Shown here piece after piece: positions 12,180 to 23,004 of a stretch of 64,000 nt of DNA. Both the position numbers and the translations under genes were made by a program. Position 1 is the first letter of the stretch; each line of letters opens with the position of its first letter. The stretch covers positions 496,001 through 560,000 of the forward strand of contig NW_006921550.1 in NCBI RefSeq assembly GCF_000340215.1, given 5' to 3'. Below the pieces are notes generated by a model. The model was not told the origin of the DNA. It searched no databases and worked only from the letters and a program-made list of their open reading frames with translations. This DNA comes from Pseudocercospora fijiensis CIRAD86. Its lineage: Eukaryota > Ascomycota > Dothideomycetes > Mycosphaerellales > Mycosphaerellaceae.

Positions 12180-15100
12180 TAACTAACAATCAATTATCTT
12201 TATATACTAGAATCGTGTCCGTCTCCGCTCTATAAAGCGTATCCTAACATCGTTGCCCGTTAACGACATTCTTAGCAATATTATTAACCGTCGATATAGC
12301 TAACTAGCCTTTAGCCCCTAGCTAGTAGCGAGACTTTAAGAAGCTACCTAAAACAGGCTCGCTGCTTTACGTTAAGAACAATAGCTAAAGGACAACCTCC
12401 TCGAAATCCGCCGCCTATAGGAAGCTCTAACAACTAATACTAAGCCGATAGTAGGGCCTTCCTTACTATCCGTCCTAGTTTAGAAGAAGGATACTAAGCT
12501 TAAGGACTGCACTGTGTTTAATAGCTCTAGTCGAAAGTAGTATAACGACTATATTCGTAACTATAAACTTAACTAGCGCAACGCACTAAGAGCGCTACTA
12601 GATAACTATTCCTTAGTCGTATACGCTATATAGTATATTAATAGCGACCTAAAACGCACTTAGGATAATTATTTCGATTCCCTTAGTAACTAGGCTACCG
12701 TTTAGTAGAAAACCTATAAGACTATTATGCTAGACACCCTTAGAAACCCTATACTAAGGCAATAATACGCTTAGGACTAGTACCTTCGAGCTAAGCAAAA
12801 GACTAATTAATTAGCTCGCTTATTTAAAGCCTATTTAAAGACCCTCGAGGATAACCTTCCGGCTAAAACTAATTCTATATAGATCTCCGAAATACGCCCT
12901 AAATTAAGATAGGAATTAGTCCTTAAATTAGACCGCCGCCGTATATTCGAATAGGCTAATCTAATACGCATTTAATTTATAGTCGAAGTAGAAATAGCTA
13001 AACGAGCTGTTTAGCTTTAGTAATAGCTAGAGTCGAGGATCTAACTAACTAGTACTAACCGTAGTAACCGTAGTGCCCGCGGAGGAAACTAAGGTTCCTA
13101 CTAAGACAATAACGCTAACAATAGGAATAGTAATAACGACCGTAGAAGAGGCCGTAGCCGGCGGCTATATAGAGGAGGCCGTAATAGGGGCCGAGGAAGG
13201 GGCTTATATCCCTATAGTACTAACCGCTCTGCTAATAATAAGAGCTATAGCAATCTACTAACCGGATTGAAGTGCTTTAACTATAATAGCACTAGCTATC
13301 TACTAGGCTAATGCGACAAACCTAGGGACTAGGCCCGGATTAACCGTACTTCCGCCGAATATAAGAAACACCTTTTAGTAGCTAACGCTACCCCTATAGG
13401 CTAACTTTCGAAAAAAGAATAAGCGCCGTACTAACTATTAGCCTCGTACGGCGTAAGACTATCGATATTATACTAGCTATTATACGTACCTGTCTTATAT
13501 AGGACACGTATAGAACTAACTATAAGACTAAGGTTATACTAGATCTAGGAAATTCAGTTAGTGCCCTTATTAACTATCGCCTAGCTAAGCAATTAGACCT
13601 TCGACAACTAAATAGGGCTAACCTGCTAACCCTTACTTAGTTTAATAACGCTCGGCACTTAACCTATAGAGCCTACTATATTCCTATAGTTCTAAAAGAC
13701 GACCTCGGCAATAAGCGCCTATTAGATTTTACTACCTATATAGTAGACATAGATAACCTCCTATCCGATATTGTCCTCGGAAACCCTGTTCTTAAGCACT
13801 ACGCCGTAGCTATAGACCTAGGCAGCTAATAGTAGCGATTTGGAATCGCTAGGAAGGAGGATATTAAATATATTAACGCTAGCGAGTACCCTAACGATAT
13901 TAGGGTCCTGTTTATTAGTAACCTAATACCCGCCTTAGCTAATCCGACTACTAACCTACTCGGTAGTAATAACGATAAACCTGCGCCCCCTAATAGTATA
14001 GACTCTAAACAGCTCGGGCGTATACTAGAGCCTATTCGAGAGACCTATATTAATATATTTAAATACTACCTAGCATCGACATTACCTATATTTAAAGAGA
14101 CGGATTGTAAGATTAATATTATAGAGGGCAAGGAGGTTCCTTTTAGTCCCCTCTATAACCTTAGTAAACGAGAGCTTGCTATATTACGTAAGTATCTAGA
14201 GGAAAATCTAGCTAATAGCCGGATACGGTATAGTAACAGCCCTACTAGCGCCTCTATCCTGTTCGTACTAAAGAAGGATAGTAGCCTACGCCTATACGTT
14301 AATTACCGTAGACTTAATACTATTACTATTAAAGACCGCTATCTACTTCCGCTTATTAATAAGACCCTCGATTGCCTTTCTAGTGCCTACTACTATACTA
14401 TATTAGATATTAAGGACGCCTATTACCGCATCTGTATTCGTAAGGGCGATAAATAGAAGACAGCCTTTTGTACTCGTTATAGCTATTTCAAATACTTAGT
14501 TACACTATTCGGCTTGGCTAATGCCCCGGCTATATTCTAGTCCTATATTAATCGGGCCCTATTAGGCCTATTAGACTACCTCTATATAGTCTACCTAGAT
14601 AATATCCTAGTTTATACCTATTTACCTAATATTGCGGAGTACTAGGCTATAGTCTATAAGGTGCTCGACTGCCTACGGGCTTGTAGCTTGTATTACAAGC
14701 CCTCTAAATGTACCTTTGCTACTAAGGAGGTAGCCTTCCTCGGCTTCCTCGTATTAACTAATAGTGTTAAGGCTAACCCTAATCGGATTAATACAATTAC
14801 CGAATAGCCTATTCCTACGTCTATTAAAGAGCTTTAATTATTCCTCGGTTTTGCTAACTTCTACCGCCGCTTTATTAAGGGCTATTCGAGGCATATAATG
14901 CTATTAACTAAGCTTACTAAAACTAAGGCCAATCTATCTAGAGAGTTCAAATAGGCTAATAGAGTATAAGCCGCTTTTAAGAGATTAAAGAAGCGCTTTA
15001 CTAAAGTCCCCTTATTATACTATTTTATACTAAGCAAACAGATTCGTATTAAGACTAACGCTTTATAGTTCGCTATCTCGGCTATTATATCTTAGAAGTC

Positions 15101-17300
15101 GGATAAGGACTATTATTAGTACCCGATTGCCTTCTTCTTAAGGAAGATAATTAATACTAAGCGCCGCTACGAGATTTACGAGTAAGAGCTCTTAGCTATT
15201 ATAGAGGCCTTTAAGTACTAGCGCTATTATCTCGATAGTGCTTAATACCCTATCTAGGTCTATATAGACTATAACAACCTGCGTAGGATTACTAAGGTTA
15301 TACGGGTTATAGGTCGATAGGCTAGATAGGCCGTCTACCTCGCTAGGTTCGATTTTAATATATTATATCGGCTAGACGTAAGTAACCCTACTAATAGTCT
15401 ATCGAGGCGACCTAATTACGATAGCGAGACCTAATATATTAATTCTTTGTTTCTAACCCTATAGTATAAAATTACTATAGACCTTGCTATAAAGCAAGCG
15501 TAGGATAAGTAGACCTCTAGACCCCGCGGCGGTAATAAATACTATAGCGGAGTTATCGTTCTTCTAGTATACGTTAAAAAGGACGTAGATCGCTCGAGCT
15601 ATAACGACTCGATTAAAGATATTACTATCTATAGCGATAGCACTATAGAAGAGATTGCAGTTAATCCGGCTACTAGTGCTATTAGATATATATAATACGT
15701 ACCTCGTTCGATAGCACGGGTACTATTAAATAACCTTGCAAATAGGGATAGTTAATCGTTTATAGATAAGCTATTACGTGCTTAGTAGAGGGACGCCTTT
15801 GCTATCGGGCGTATTAATAGGCTTATAAGTAGACGGGCGACTCGATCTAGTAAGAGTAATAACAATTAGTCGATCGACGATAAGGGTTACTTAAAGTTTA
15901 AGGGTAGATACTATATCCCCGCTAAACAATCGATTAGATAAGAGCTTTTAAAGAGGCACTATAATAGTAAGCTCGCTAGTTACTATAGCATAGAGAGGTC
16001 GTACGAGCTACTATTATATATATACTACTAGCCGAATAGTAAATAGTATATAAAAGAATACGTATAGACCTGCGTAGTATACTAGCGTATTAAAGCACTA
16101 AAGCACTTACTATTCGGCGAGTTGTCTTTACTCCCTATTCTAAAGAAGCTATTTGTAGAGCTTATAATAGATTTTATTATAGGTCTTCCCTCTACTAAGC
16201 GAAGAGGAAGCAGAGACGTCTTTAACGCTATACTAGTCGTTATAGACCGATTTACTAAGGGTACTTACTATATCTCCGCTCGGAAGGATTAGACGGCTAT
16301 TAACTTAGCTAAGTCACTATAGAATAATATCTTCTATAGCTATTAGGGGACCCCTAAGGGGATAGTCTCTAACCGAGGGTCGACATTTATATCTTACTAT
16401 TAGAGTAAGATATACCTATAGCTAAGACTTAAGTATCGGCTATCTATAGCTTTCTATCTACAAACAGATAGCTAGACTAAGAGGCAGAATGCTACGCTAT
16501 AGCAGTACCTGCGTAGCTACATTAATAAGAACTCTAACGACTAGGTTAACCTCCTATAACTAGCCGAATTCGTATATAATAACAGTATTTACTTATCGAC
16601 TAAGGTTTTACTATATATAGCTATAATAGGCTAGAACCCTGCTTTGCTATAAGAGCTATTTACCTCGCTCGAGGCCGAGCGTAAAGAAAGGGAAGCGCGT
16701 TAAGCCCCTAAAACACCGGTTACCGGTACGAACCCCTAAGACACTAGCGGCTATTAAGAAGGTTTAAAAGATGCGAGAAATTTACGCTAAGATAGCTAAC
16801 AAACTAGTAAAGGCCTAGACCTATTAGAAGGCCTATTATAACAAACACTATACGCTAATAACCTTTAAGCAAGGCGATATAGTTATGCTTAGTACGAAGA
16901 ACCTCCGTATCCGCAAACACCTATCCCTTAATAGCAAAACAAAACCTAAGCTCGCACTAAGATACATTAGCCTATTCTGTATCTAAGAGCCGAAGGGCAA
17001 TAGCTAGGCCTACTAGTTATAGCTTCTACCTTATTATACTATCTATAACACCTTTTATATCTCTCTTCTTAAACTATACTACTAGCGCGAAGGCGATAAA
17101 GCGCCTACTAAGTTAGAAGAAGTCTTAGCTAATAGTAAAGAGCTATAGTCTATAGAACGTATCCTAAAGCATCGAACTAGGCAAGGCAGGAAGGAATACC
17201 TCCTAAGATAGCAAGGCTATTTACCTAAATAGGACTCGTAGGAGGCTAAGAACTCGTTTAAGGATATAACCGAGTTATTAGATAAGTATTAGACTAGTAT
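12180..17300 (+). mobile_element. Ty3/Gypsy chromovirus 2, RIP-degraded gag and pol
   Basis: Gag (about 12200-13400, frame 1) shows a capsid-like region near 12517-12850 and a zinc knuckle at 13273-13314 in which the second Cys and the His both read Tyr. Pol (frame 3) follows: protease (LDLGNS near 13539), reverse transcriptase about 14130-14830 with the catalytic box reading Y-L-D-N, RNase H about 15000-15300 (KRRYEIYE... then IDYNNL), and integrase about 15880-16690. In the integrase the first Asp (IIDFI) remains, the second Asp is Asn (S-N-R-G-S near 16368) and the Glu is Lys (T-K-R near 16480). A chromodomain (about 17140-17290, ERILKHRTR...) is back in frame 1, so there is a frame change at about 16690-16740. 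All three catalytic changes fit CA/TG to TA mutation. LTRs were not resolved. Confidence 0.87.
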
Positions 17301-19620
17301 AAAGGACAAGAAGAAAGCTAAGTGCCTATAATGTCGCCTAGGAATAATGCTACCCCTAGGGTGCTATTAGCTAACTAATTAGAGGCCGGCAAACTAGGAC
17401 AATAAGACTATACTAGCGCGCTATAACGCGTTAACTAATCGCCTACTCTCTTAAGGATTCTACCTCTTTACTAACGCGCCCTATAAGGCCCTTCTCCTAG
17501 TATTTAGGTCCCTCTCTTATTCCTTTATTCTATCGAGGCTCTAAGGCCTAGGGGGTCGGCGGGGATAGCGCGCGCGTAGATAACGATAATAATAGCGATA
17601 GTGTCGCGCTACGAGTTAGTAGTATACCGATAGCCGATACGGCTATATTAGTAATAGTATTATAGAGTATATTGCTAGTTAAAGCGTTGCTAGTCGAAGA
17701 AGGAAATTAGAAGTAAGGTAAAGTTAGCGCTAAGACGACTAGTACCGCTATTATTAATATTACCTACTCGCTACTATTGCTAACCTTACTTGCTATCGCT
17801 ACTATATCTATAAAAACAATCTTACCTGTACTACGCTAGCTAAGTTAAAAGGTTAAGCGACTAATAGACTAACTAATAGACCGACTAAAGGCAAAAACTA
17901 TAGAGCTAAGCTAGCTAGAGTCGATCTTGCGGATAATAGGTTACTCCTCGATCTTTCCGACCCTTTAAGTAAGGCGAACCTTAACTATTACACTTATAAT
18001 AGCCTTTACCTATAGAAACTAGACGAACTGTGTTTTTTTTTAAAAAAAAAGATAAGATAAGATTAACAATTAAAGGCTGCTAAATCTAACTAATTAGGGC
18101 TAGCGAAACTACGATAGTAAATAATAGCTCTTATAATAATAAGAACAATCCCTCGGAGCGGACATTTCTAGGTCTTTTAGAGTAGACGCAAAGAACTCGG
18201 ACAACCTTACTTAGAACGAGGGCAGTGCTATAATACCCTATATACCTACCTATTATAGTAGGGAAAGTGCGCTCGTATTGTAATTAGTTACTAGCCTTCA
18301 ATTTATATAGCTATATAACCCCTTATTGCTACAAGCGATAGTAATAGCGCAGTTAGAAGTTAGATATTATCGGAGGTAAGGTTTAGATAGAATAACATAA
18401 TTAGTTAGTTAAGTGTTTAATTTAGCTTAAGAGCGAGTTAGTTATTAGACCTACTAAGTTAGTAGTAATAGAGGTTAAGATTAGAACATAGACCGGCTAC
18501 TAGGGCGCGGCCTTTAGAAGGGAAGCGTATATTAGGACTAAAGAGGTTATACGTAATTAGTATATAACTAGGCTCGAGTAAAGCTAGGGTCTTAATGCCT
18601 TAGGTAGGGCTTAGCGCTTAGCAATAGGCTAACTCTCCTACCTTCCTCCCTCTCCTCCTAGATCCTTATCGAATACTACTTATACCTACTACTACTCTAT
18701 CTACCTGCTAATATAACCCTTCTTATAGTTAATTACTAGTAATAGCGGCCTTAAAGCGGCCTCGAAAGCGACTACTTTAAAAACATAGACGACGATAACT
18801 AGATTAACTAGGTTATTAACCTTAGAAGCGGAAGTAGTATAGAGCCGCCGAGCGATAATAATATTATACTAAGAGCTAGTAAGGCGCTATCTAATTAACC
18901 GTCGTCTTCTCTAACTGCTTCTTTTATAATAACTCGGAACCGCCGCTTCTTTTACTACTCCTTCTATAATAACCGCCGCTTCTTCTACTTCTACCGCTAC
19001 TATAGAGCCTTCTAGTAACTCTATTATAACTAGCGGTAACGAATAGGCCGAGTCGATAACCTCTTATCTATTTAATAATTGTCTATACTAATAATATAGG
19101 CTAACTAAGAAGATACGGCTTTATAATAATAACTATACTAAGAAGCGACTACGAAAGGGTTATATAGTACTAACTAGTATATAGAAGAGACAGAATATAT
19201 AGGCCCTACTATATAGAAGTAGTAGATAGAGAATAGGGTCGTAGAGATAGTAGAGATAGAAGTAGGAGGACTATAGCGTTTATTAGAGAATCTAGGGCTG
19301 TTTCTGTGTATAGTGTTGGCTGATTACTCTCTTCTAAACCTCTTTATTCTCTATAAGATATACTATCGCCTATAGAAGTTTCTAGATATAGTTATTATCT
19401 TTCTTTAAATTTAAATATATACCTTCTACTTCTATAGATATACTAGGAAAACTAGTCTCTTATATTCTATACCTATTCTTTACTAGGAAGTAAGCTAAGT
19501 ATATCGTAGTATACTAGGTATACTTAGTCTATAGAAGGGCGAATTTAGCTAGAAAGGGCTGTTTTTACTAAATACTAGGGAAGCGCTTTTTTAGTTAAAT
19601 TCTAAATGAATTCTAGTCAA
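17300..19620. other. RIP-mutated sequence without recognisable domains
   Basis: The TA excess and CA/TG loss continue here, with a T/A homopolymer pair at 18038-18060 and a low-complexity stretch built from cgccgcttctt-like units at 18900-19010. I could not read any transposon domain. It may hold the 3' LTR of chromovirus 2 and part of another element. Some normal TG dinucleotides return near 19300-19320. Confidence 0.5.
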
Positions 19621-20245
19621 ATAGCCGCTATTTCACCAAAGTGGTAGTCTAATAAAACGGCGACAATACCGACGCCCCGTTCCTCCCATCCATCTTCTAA
19701 CTTCTAACCCTGCCTTGCGCTATGATCATGTGAGGCACCACCCTGACGACTTCATTTCTGTTGTAACGACAAGATCATCGATGCCATACAGTGCACAATG
19801 ACTTCAACTGCCGGAGTACTCATCGCAGGCCCTCATCAGCCAAAATGTACGACCTCCTCACTCATGCTGACCTCACGCTCTCGGCTGCACCTCATTCCGT
19901 GATCTCTCCTCATCAGGATCTGCTGCACCATTGCTGGTCTCCTGAAAGCTAGGGTTCGAAAGCATCATACCTGGTCACCGCAACTCTCCGACCTGATGAA
20001 CATGCGAAATCAAGCCTGCATCCATGCCTCTGCATGCCAAATACGATCATTCCACTGCATCAATGCCAACTGCCAAGACATGAATTGCGATAGCAGCCAA
20101 TCTTATCGTGCATTCGCGCACTCTGGCCATGCAGGGGAATAAGTTCGTTCGGCTGTTCGATCGCGCGCGATGTCAACCGTTCTTCTGCTTTCAGCTCTCT
20201 GCAGCAGATGCATCGCCAAGCTGGGCAACACGCTTAGAATAAAGA
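19621..20245. other. Gene-free upstream region of the NLR-like gene
   Basis: Base composition is normal from about 19670 on. The stretch holds only short open frames, and I see no regulatory element I can name. It is the only buffer between the RIP-scarred block and the first intact gene. Confidence 0.5.
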
Positions 20246-22888
20246 ATGGATCGCCTGTTGCCCTCCAGAGGTCGGAACAGCATAGATGAGCGTGGTCCGC
20301 CGGTGGCGCCGGAGAGCGTGCAAGAGATTCTGGAGGCCCTGTTCGTCGTTGATCCGCAAAAAGATCTCCTCAAAGCTCAGAGTCGCGCTCGGAAGGGACG
20401 CGCCCATGGGACTTGCGAATGGATTCTGGAAAGGCCGGAGTATGTTGCATGGCGGGACCAGGCAAACCCGCAGCTTCTCATGGTTGTTGGAGAGCCTGGC
20501 ATCGGGAAAACAGCCATGGCGACGTTTTTGGTCGAACGCTTGACATCCGAAACAGCAGCAGACGACAGTACCTTCGCATTCTTCTTCTGCAACCATGCAG
20601 AGCCTCAGCGAAGGACGGCTGTCTCGATTTTGAAAGGACTGCTGCATCAGATCCTCACGAGACGCCCTCTACTGATCGAACATGCTCATCGCGTCCTGGA
20701 GTTACATGGAGACTCTGGACTCGACGATATGGAGACGCTCTGGTTTCTGTTTGTGCGAGTTGTGCAAGACCCCAGGGTTGGTCAGCTCACTTTGCTGCTG
20801 GACTCCTTGGATAATTGTGAGGTGGCATTGCGCAAGATCTTAGTCCGCAAGCTAGAAGAACTGCTTCGCTCAAGCCCTGCCGTGGAGAGACATCATTGGC
20901 GGCTTATCATTCTCACGCGGCCGCACGCATGGGATCTGGGCACATGTCGAAGGATCATTTCGGGATGGACTGAACTCGAGTGGATGGCCGTGATAAGCAT
21001 TACACCGGCTGTGATCACTAAAGATCTCGGAAAGCTGATCGACGAAGAGGTCGATATGGTGGCGGGCACAAAGCTATGGAGCGAAGACACGTGCAGAGAC
21101 GTAAAGGCGCAACTGCAATCCAACAATGGCGGCACCTTTCTCTGGATCTCGCTGGCATTGAAGTGTGTTGCAAACGTCAAAGAAGATTTCGTCGTCCGAA
21201 GACTGAAGAGATACTCTTGTTCGCTCAGAGATCTTTATGTGCGAGTGCTACGCAGAATTGAGACCGAGGATATCGAACTTGCAGAATGTACTCTTCACTA
21301 CGTTCTCGGTGCCTCTCGCCCATTGACGCTCACGGAACTTGCCATAGCTCTAGCCTACAGGCCCGGTCATTTCAGACCTGGCCAGCATCTGCCCAGCGAC
21401 GCACTCATCGATGAACTACAAGCGTCGGCGCTGGGATCTTGTGAGCTCCTCTTGAGAGTCCATGGCAAAGGACAACATGCTACCGTAGAGTTCATCCATC
21501 AGTCCGTGGCAGACTTCCTGGTTGAGCACAATATGCCACTCGGACTGCGCCGCTTCCGAACAAGCATCTCCAAGGCAGCCGAACGATTATCGATGGCTTG
21601 CGCAGCCTATCTTTCTGCTGCTGAGATGAGAAGTCTTTCGTGCGATGTCAGAAGAATCATAAAACTTGCAAGAAATCGCACCGTCTACATACCTCAAAAC
21701 CATCGAGAAAGTATCATTGATCGACCGAGTTCAGAAACAGGCGCGAGTGCCTTCTCGCCAGCATCGAGCGATGTCTGGAGCACCAAGAGCTATTTACCAC
21801 TGACAACCAAGCAAATGGCGCTACTACAGTATGCGACTTCAACATGGGCAACGGCCGGCCCGTTGAAGCAGATGTGCGCATTGCCCATCCATGCCATGGA
21901 ACTCATCAGACTTCACAGTAGGCAACAAGACCTCATTTTCGAAGCTGCCAAAATTGCAATCTCCGAGGGCTATGATCTGATCTTTCGACATTTGATCAAA
22001 ATCCTGCTCAGGACCTTGAGTCTTGATGATGGTCTTCACTTGTTTCAAGCCGCCATTCAATACGACGAATGCGGTGTAGAGCCTGCCGTCGGTAGCAAAG
22101 AGCGCGTGTTCTGGACCCAGGAGCTACCTGATGCCGAAGCAATATATCGCGAACTCAAACGGAGATGGAGCAGCCTCGTGCATGGAGCAGCGAGCATTGG
22201 GCTTGTCGATGTCGTGAAGTATTGCATTCAGCACGATGAAGATGTTGTGCTCAGAGACGTGGATGGCCTCACAGCATTACACATGGCCGCCAAGTCCGGC
22301 CATCTGAAAGTGGTGAAGGTCCTAGCACAGTCAAAAGTCTCCAAGCCGGCATTGTACGTTGCGGATCGCCACGGCCAGCTTCCACTTCACCTTGCTGTCA
22401 GCGCGATTGATTACAAGGTGGTCAAAGCACTAGTCAAAGCAGATGCGCGGAAGACGACATTATGCGTGCAAGATCTGCAAGGCGAAACTCCCTTGCACCG
22501 AGCCGCAAGACTCGCACAGCCAGAATTGGCCAGGGTCCTACTCGACGCAGACATTGAGAAAACCACACTGGTCACAGAAGATCTTGAAGGCAGATTGCCA
22601 TTGCATAACGCTGCTTTCGCGGGTTGCATCGAAGTTACCAAGATCTTGTTTGAAATGGACGAGGGTTGTACAACTCTTATTTCTCGGGATCTTCACGCCA
22701 AAACGGCACTTGACCTTGCGATAGAGCAAAGTGAGAGGAAGAAAGTGAATGGGATGATTCACGGTCATGGTATTGTGGTGGAGTACCTACGCACTCAGAT
22801 TCGAATTTTGTCGGGCGCCCAGGTCGGCGACGAGGATGCATCGAAGGGTCGGGCGAGGACCATTGCTATACGTTCGCCAAGCATGTAA
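20246..22888 (+). CDS. NACHT-ankyrin NLR-like protein
   Basis: This is an intronless frame of 880 codons starting at ATG 20246. Residues 51-70 hold the GTCEWIL..PEY..W lead-in typical of fungal NACHT proteins. A P-loop GEPGIGKT follows at 82-89, a Walker B-like LTLLLDSLD at 181-189, and an IILTRPH motif at about 221-227. From about residue 645 to 840 there are about five ankyrin repeats with TALHMAA, LPLHLAV, TPLHRAA and LPLHNAA cores. Fungal proteins of this plan are NOD-like receptors linked to heterokaryon incompatibility and recognition of other organisms, with ankyrin repeats as the sensor. Only about 50 residues precede the NACHT lead-in and no HeLo, HET, PNP or lipase-like effector domain is visible, so the protein is either a short-form NLR or has lost its 5' part next to the RIP block. 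Confidence 0.85.
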   Translation: MDRLLPSRGRNSIDERGPPVAPESVQEILEALFVVDPQKDLLKAQSRARKGRAHGTCEWILERPEYVAWRDQANPQLLMVVGEPGIGKTAMATFLVERLTSETAADDSTFAFFFCNHAEPQRRTAVSILKGLLHQILTRRPLLIEHAHRVLELHGDSGLDDMETLWFLFVRVVQDPRVGQLTLLLDSLDNCEVALRKILVRKLEELLRSSPAVERHHWRLIILTRPHAWDLGTCRRIISGWTELEWMAVISITPAVITKDLGKLIDEEVDMVAGTKLWSEDTCRDVKAQLQSNNGGTFLWISLALKCVANVKEDFVVRRLKRYSCSLRDLYVRVLRRIETEDIELAECTLHYVLGASRPLTLTELAIALAYRPGHFRPGQHLPSDALIDELQASALGSCELLLRVHGKGQHATVEFIHQSVADFLVEHNMPLGLRRFRTSISKAAERLSMACAAYLSAAEMRSLSCDVRRIIKLARNRTVYIPQNHRESIIDRPSSETGASAFSPASSDVWSTKSYLPLTTKQMALLQYATSTWATAGPLKQMCALPIHAMELIRLHSRQQDLIFEAAKIAISEGYDLIFRHLIKILLRTLSLDDGLHLFQAAIQYDECGVEPAVGSKERVFWTQELPDAEAIYRELKRRWSSLVHGAASIGLVDVVKYCIQHDEDVVLRDVDGLTALHMAAKSGHLKVVKVLAQSKVSKPALYVADRHGQLPLHLAVSAIDYKVVKALVKADARKTTLCVQDLQGETPLHRAARLAQPELARVLLDADIEKTTLVTEDLEGRLPLHNAAFAGCIEVTKILFEMDEGCTTLISRDLHAKTALDLAIEQSERKKVNGMIHGHGIVVEYLRTQIRILSGAQVGDEDASKGRARTIAIRSPSM

Positions 22889-23004
22889 TGGAGGATTCTA
22901 CGCATCGCTACTACCTAATCAAGGCAGGCCTAATGATATAATAATCCGATGTCTCCCGTCAAGACATTACATGCCGCAAAGGTGCCTCTATATCTTCCGA
23001 GGCC

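Larger units (their letters stand above)
1..19620. repeat. RIP-mutated transposon block (CpA to TpA on both strands)
   Basis: The block is almost free of CA and TG dinucleotides and overloaded with TA, while CG remains common. For example, 4021-4080 has 12 TA and one CA/TG, whereas 20461-20520 in the adjacent gene has no TA and 11 CA/TG. No open frame exceeds 72 codons. Where old frames can be followed, the stops are TAG or TAA (from CAG, CAA or TGG), and ATG is rare because TG has been removed. This is the pattern of repeat-induced point mutation, the premeiotic silencing of repeats in Pezizomycotina. Overall GC is not extreme, so this is not an ordinary AT-rich isochore. The edge lies at about 19,600-19,670, next to a 15-bp palindrome at 19619-19633. 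Confidence 0.93.
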
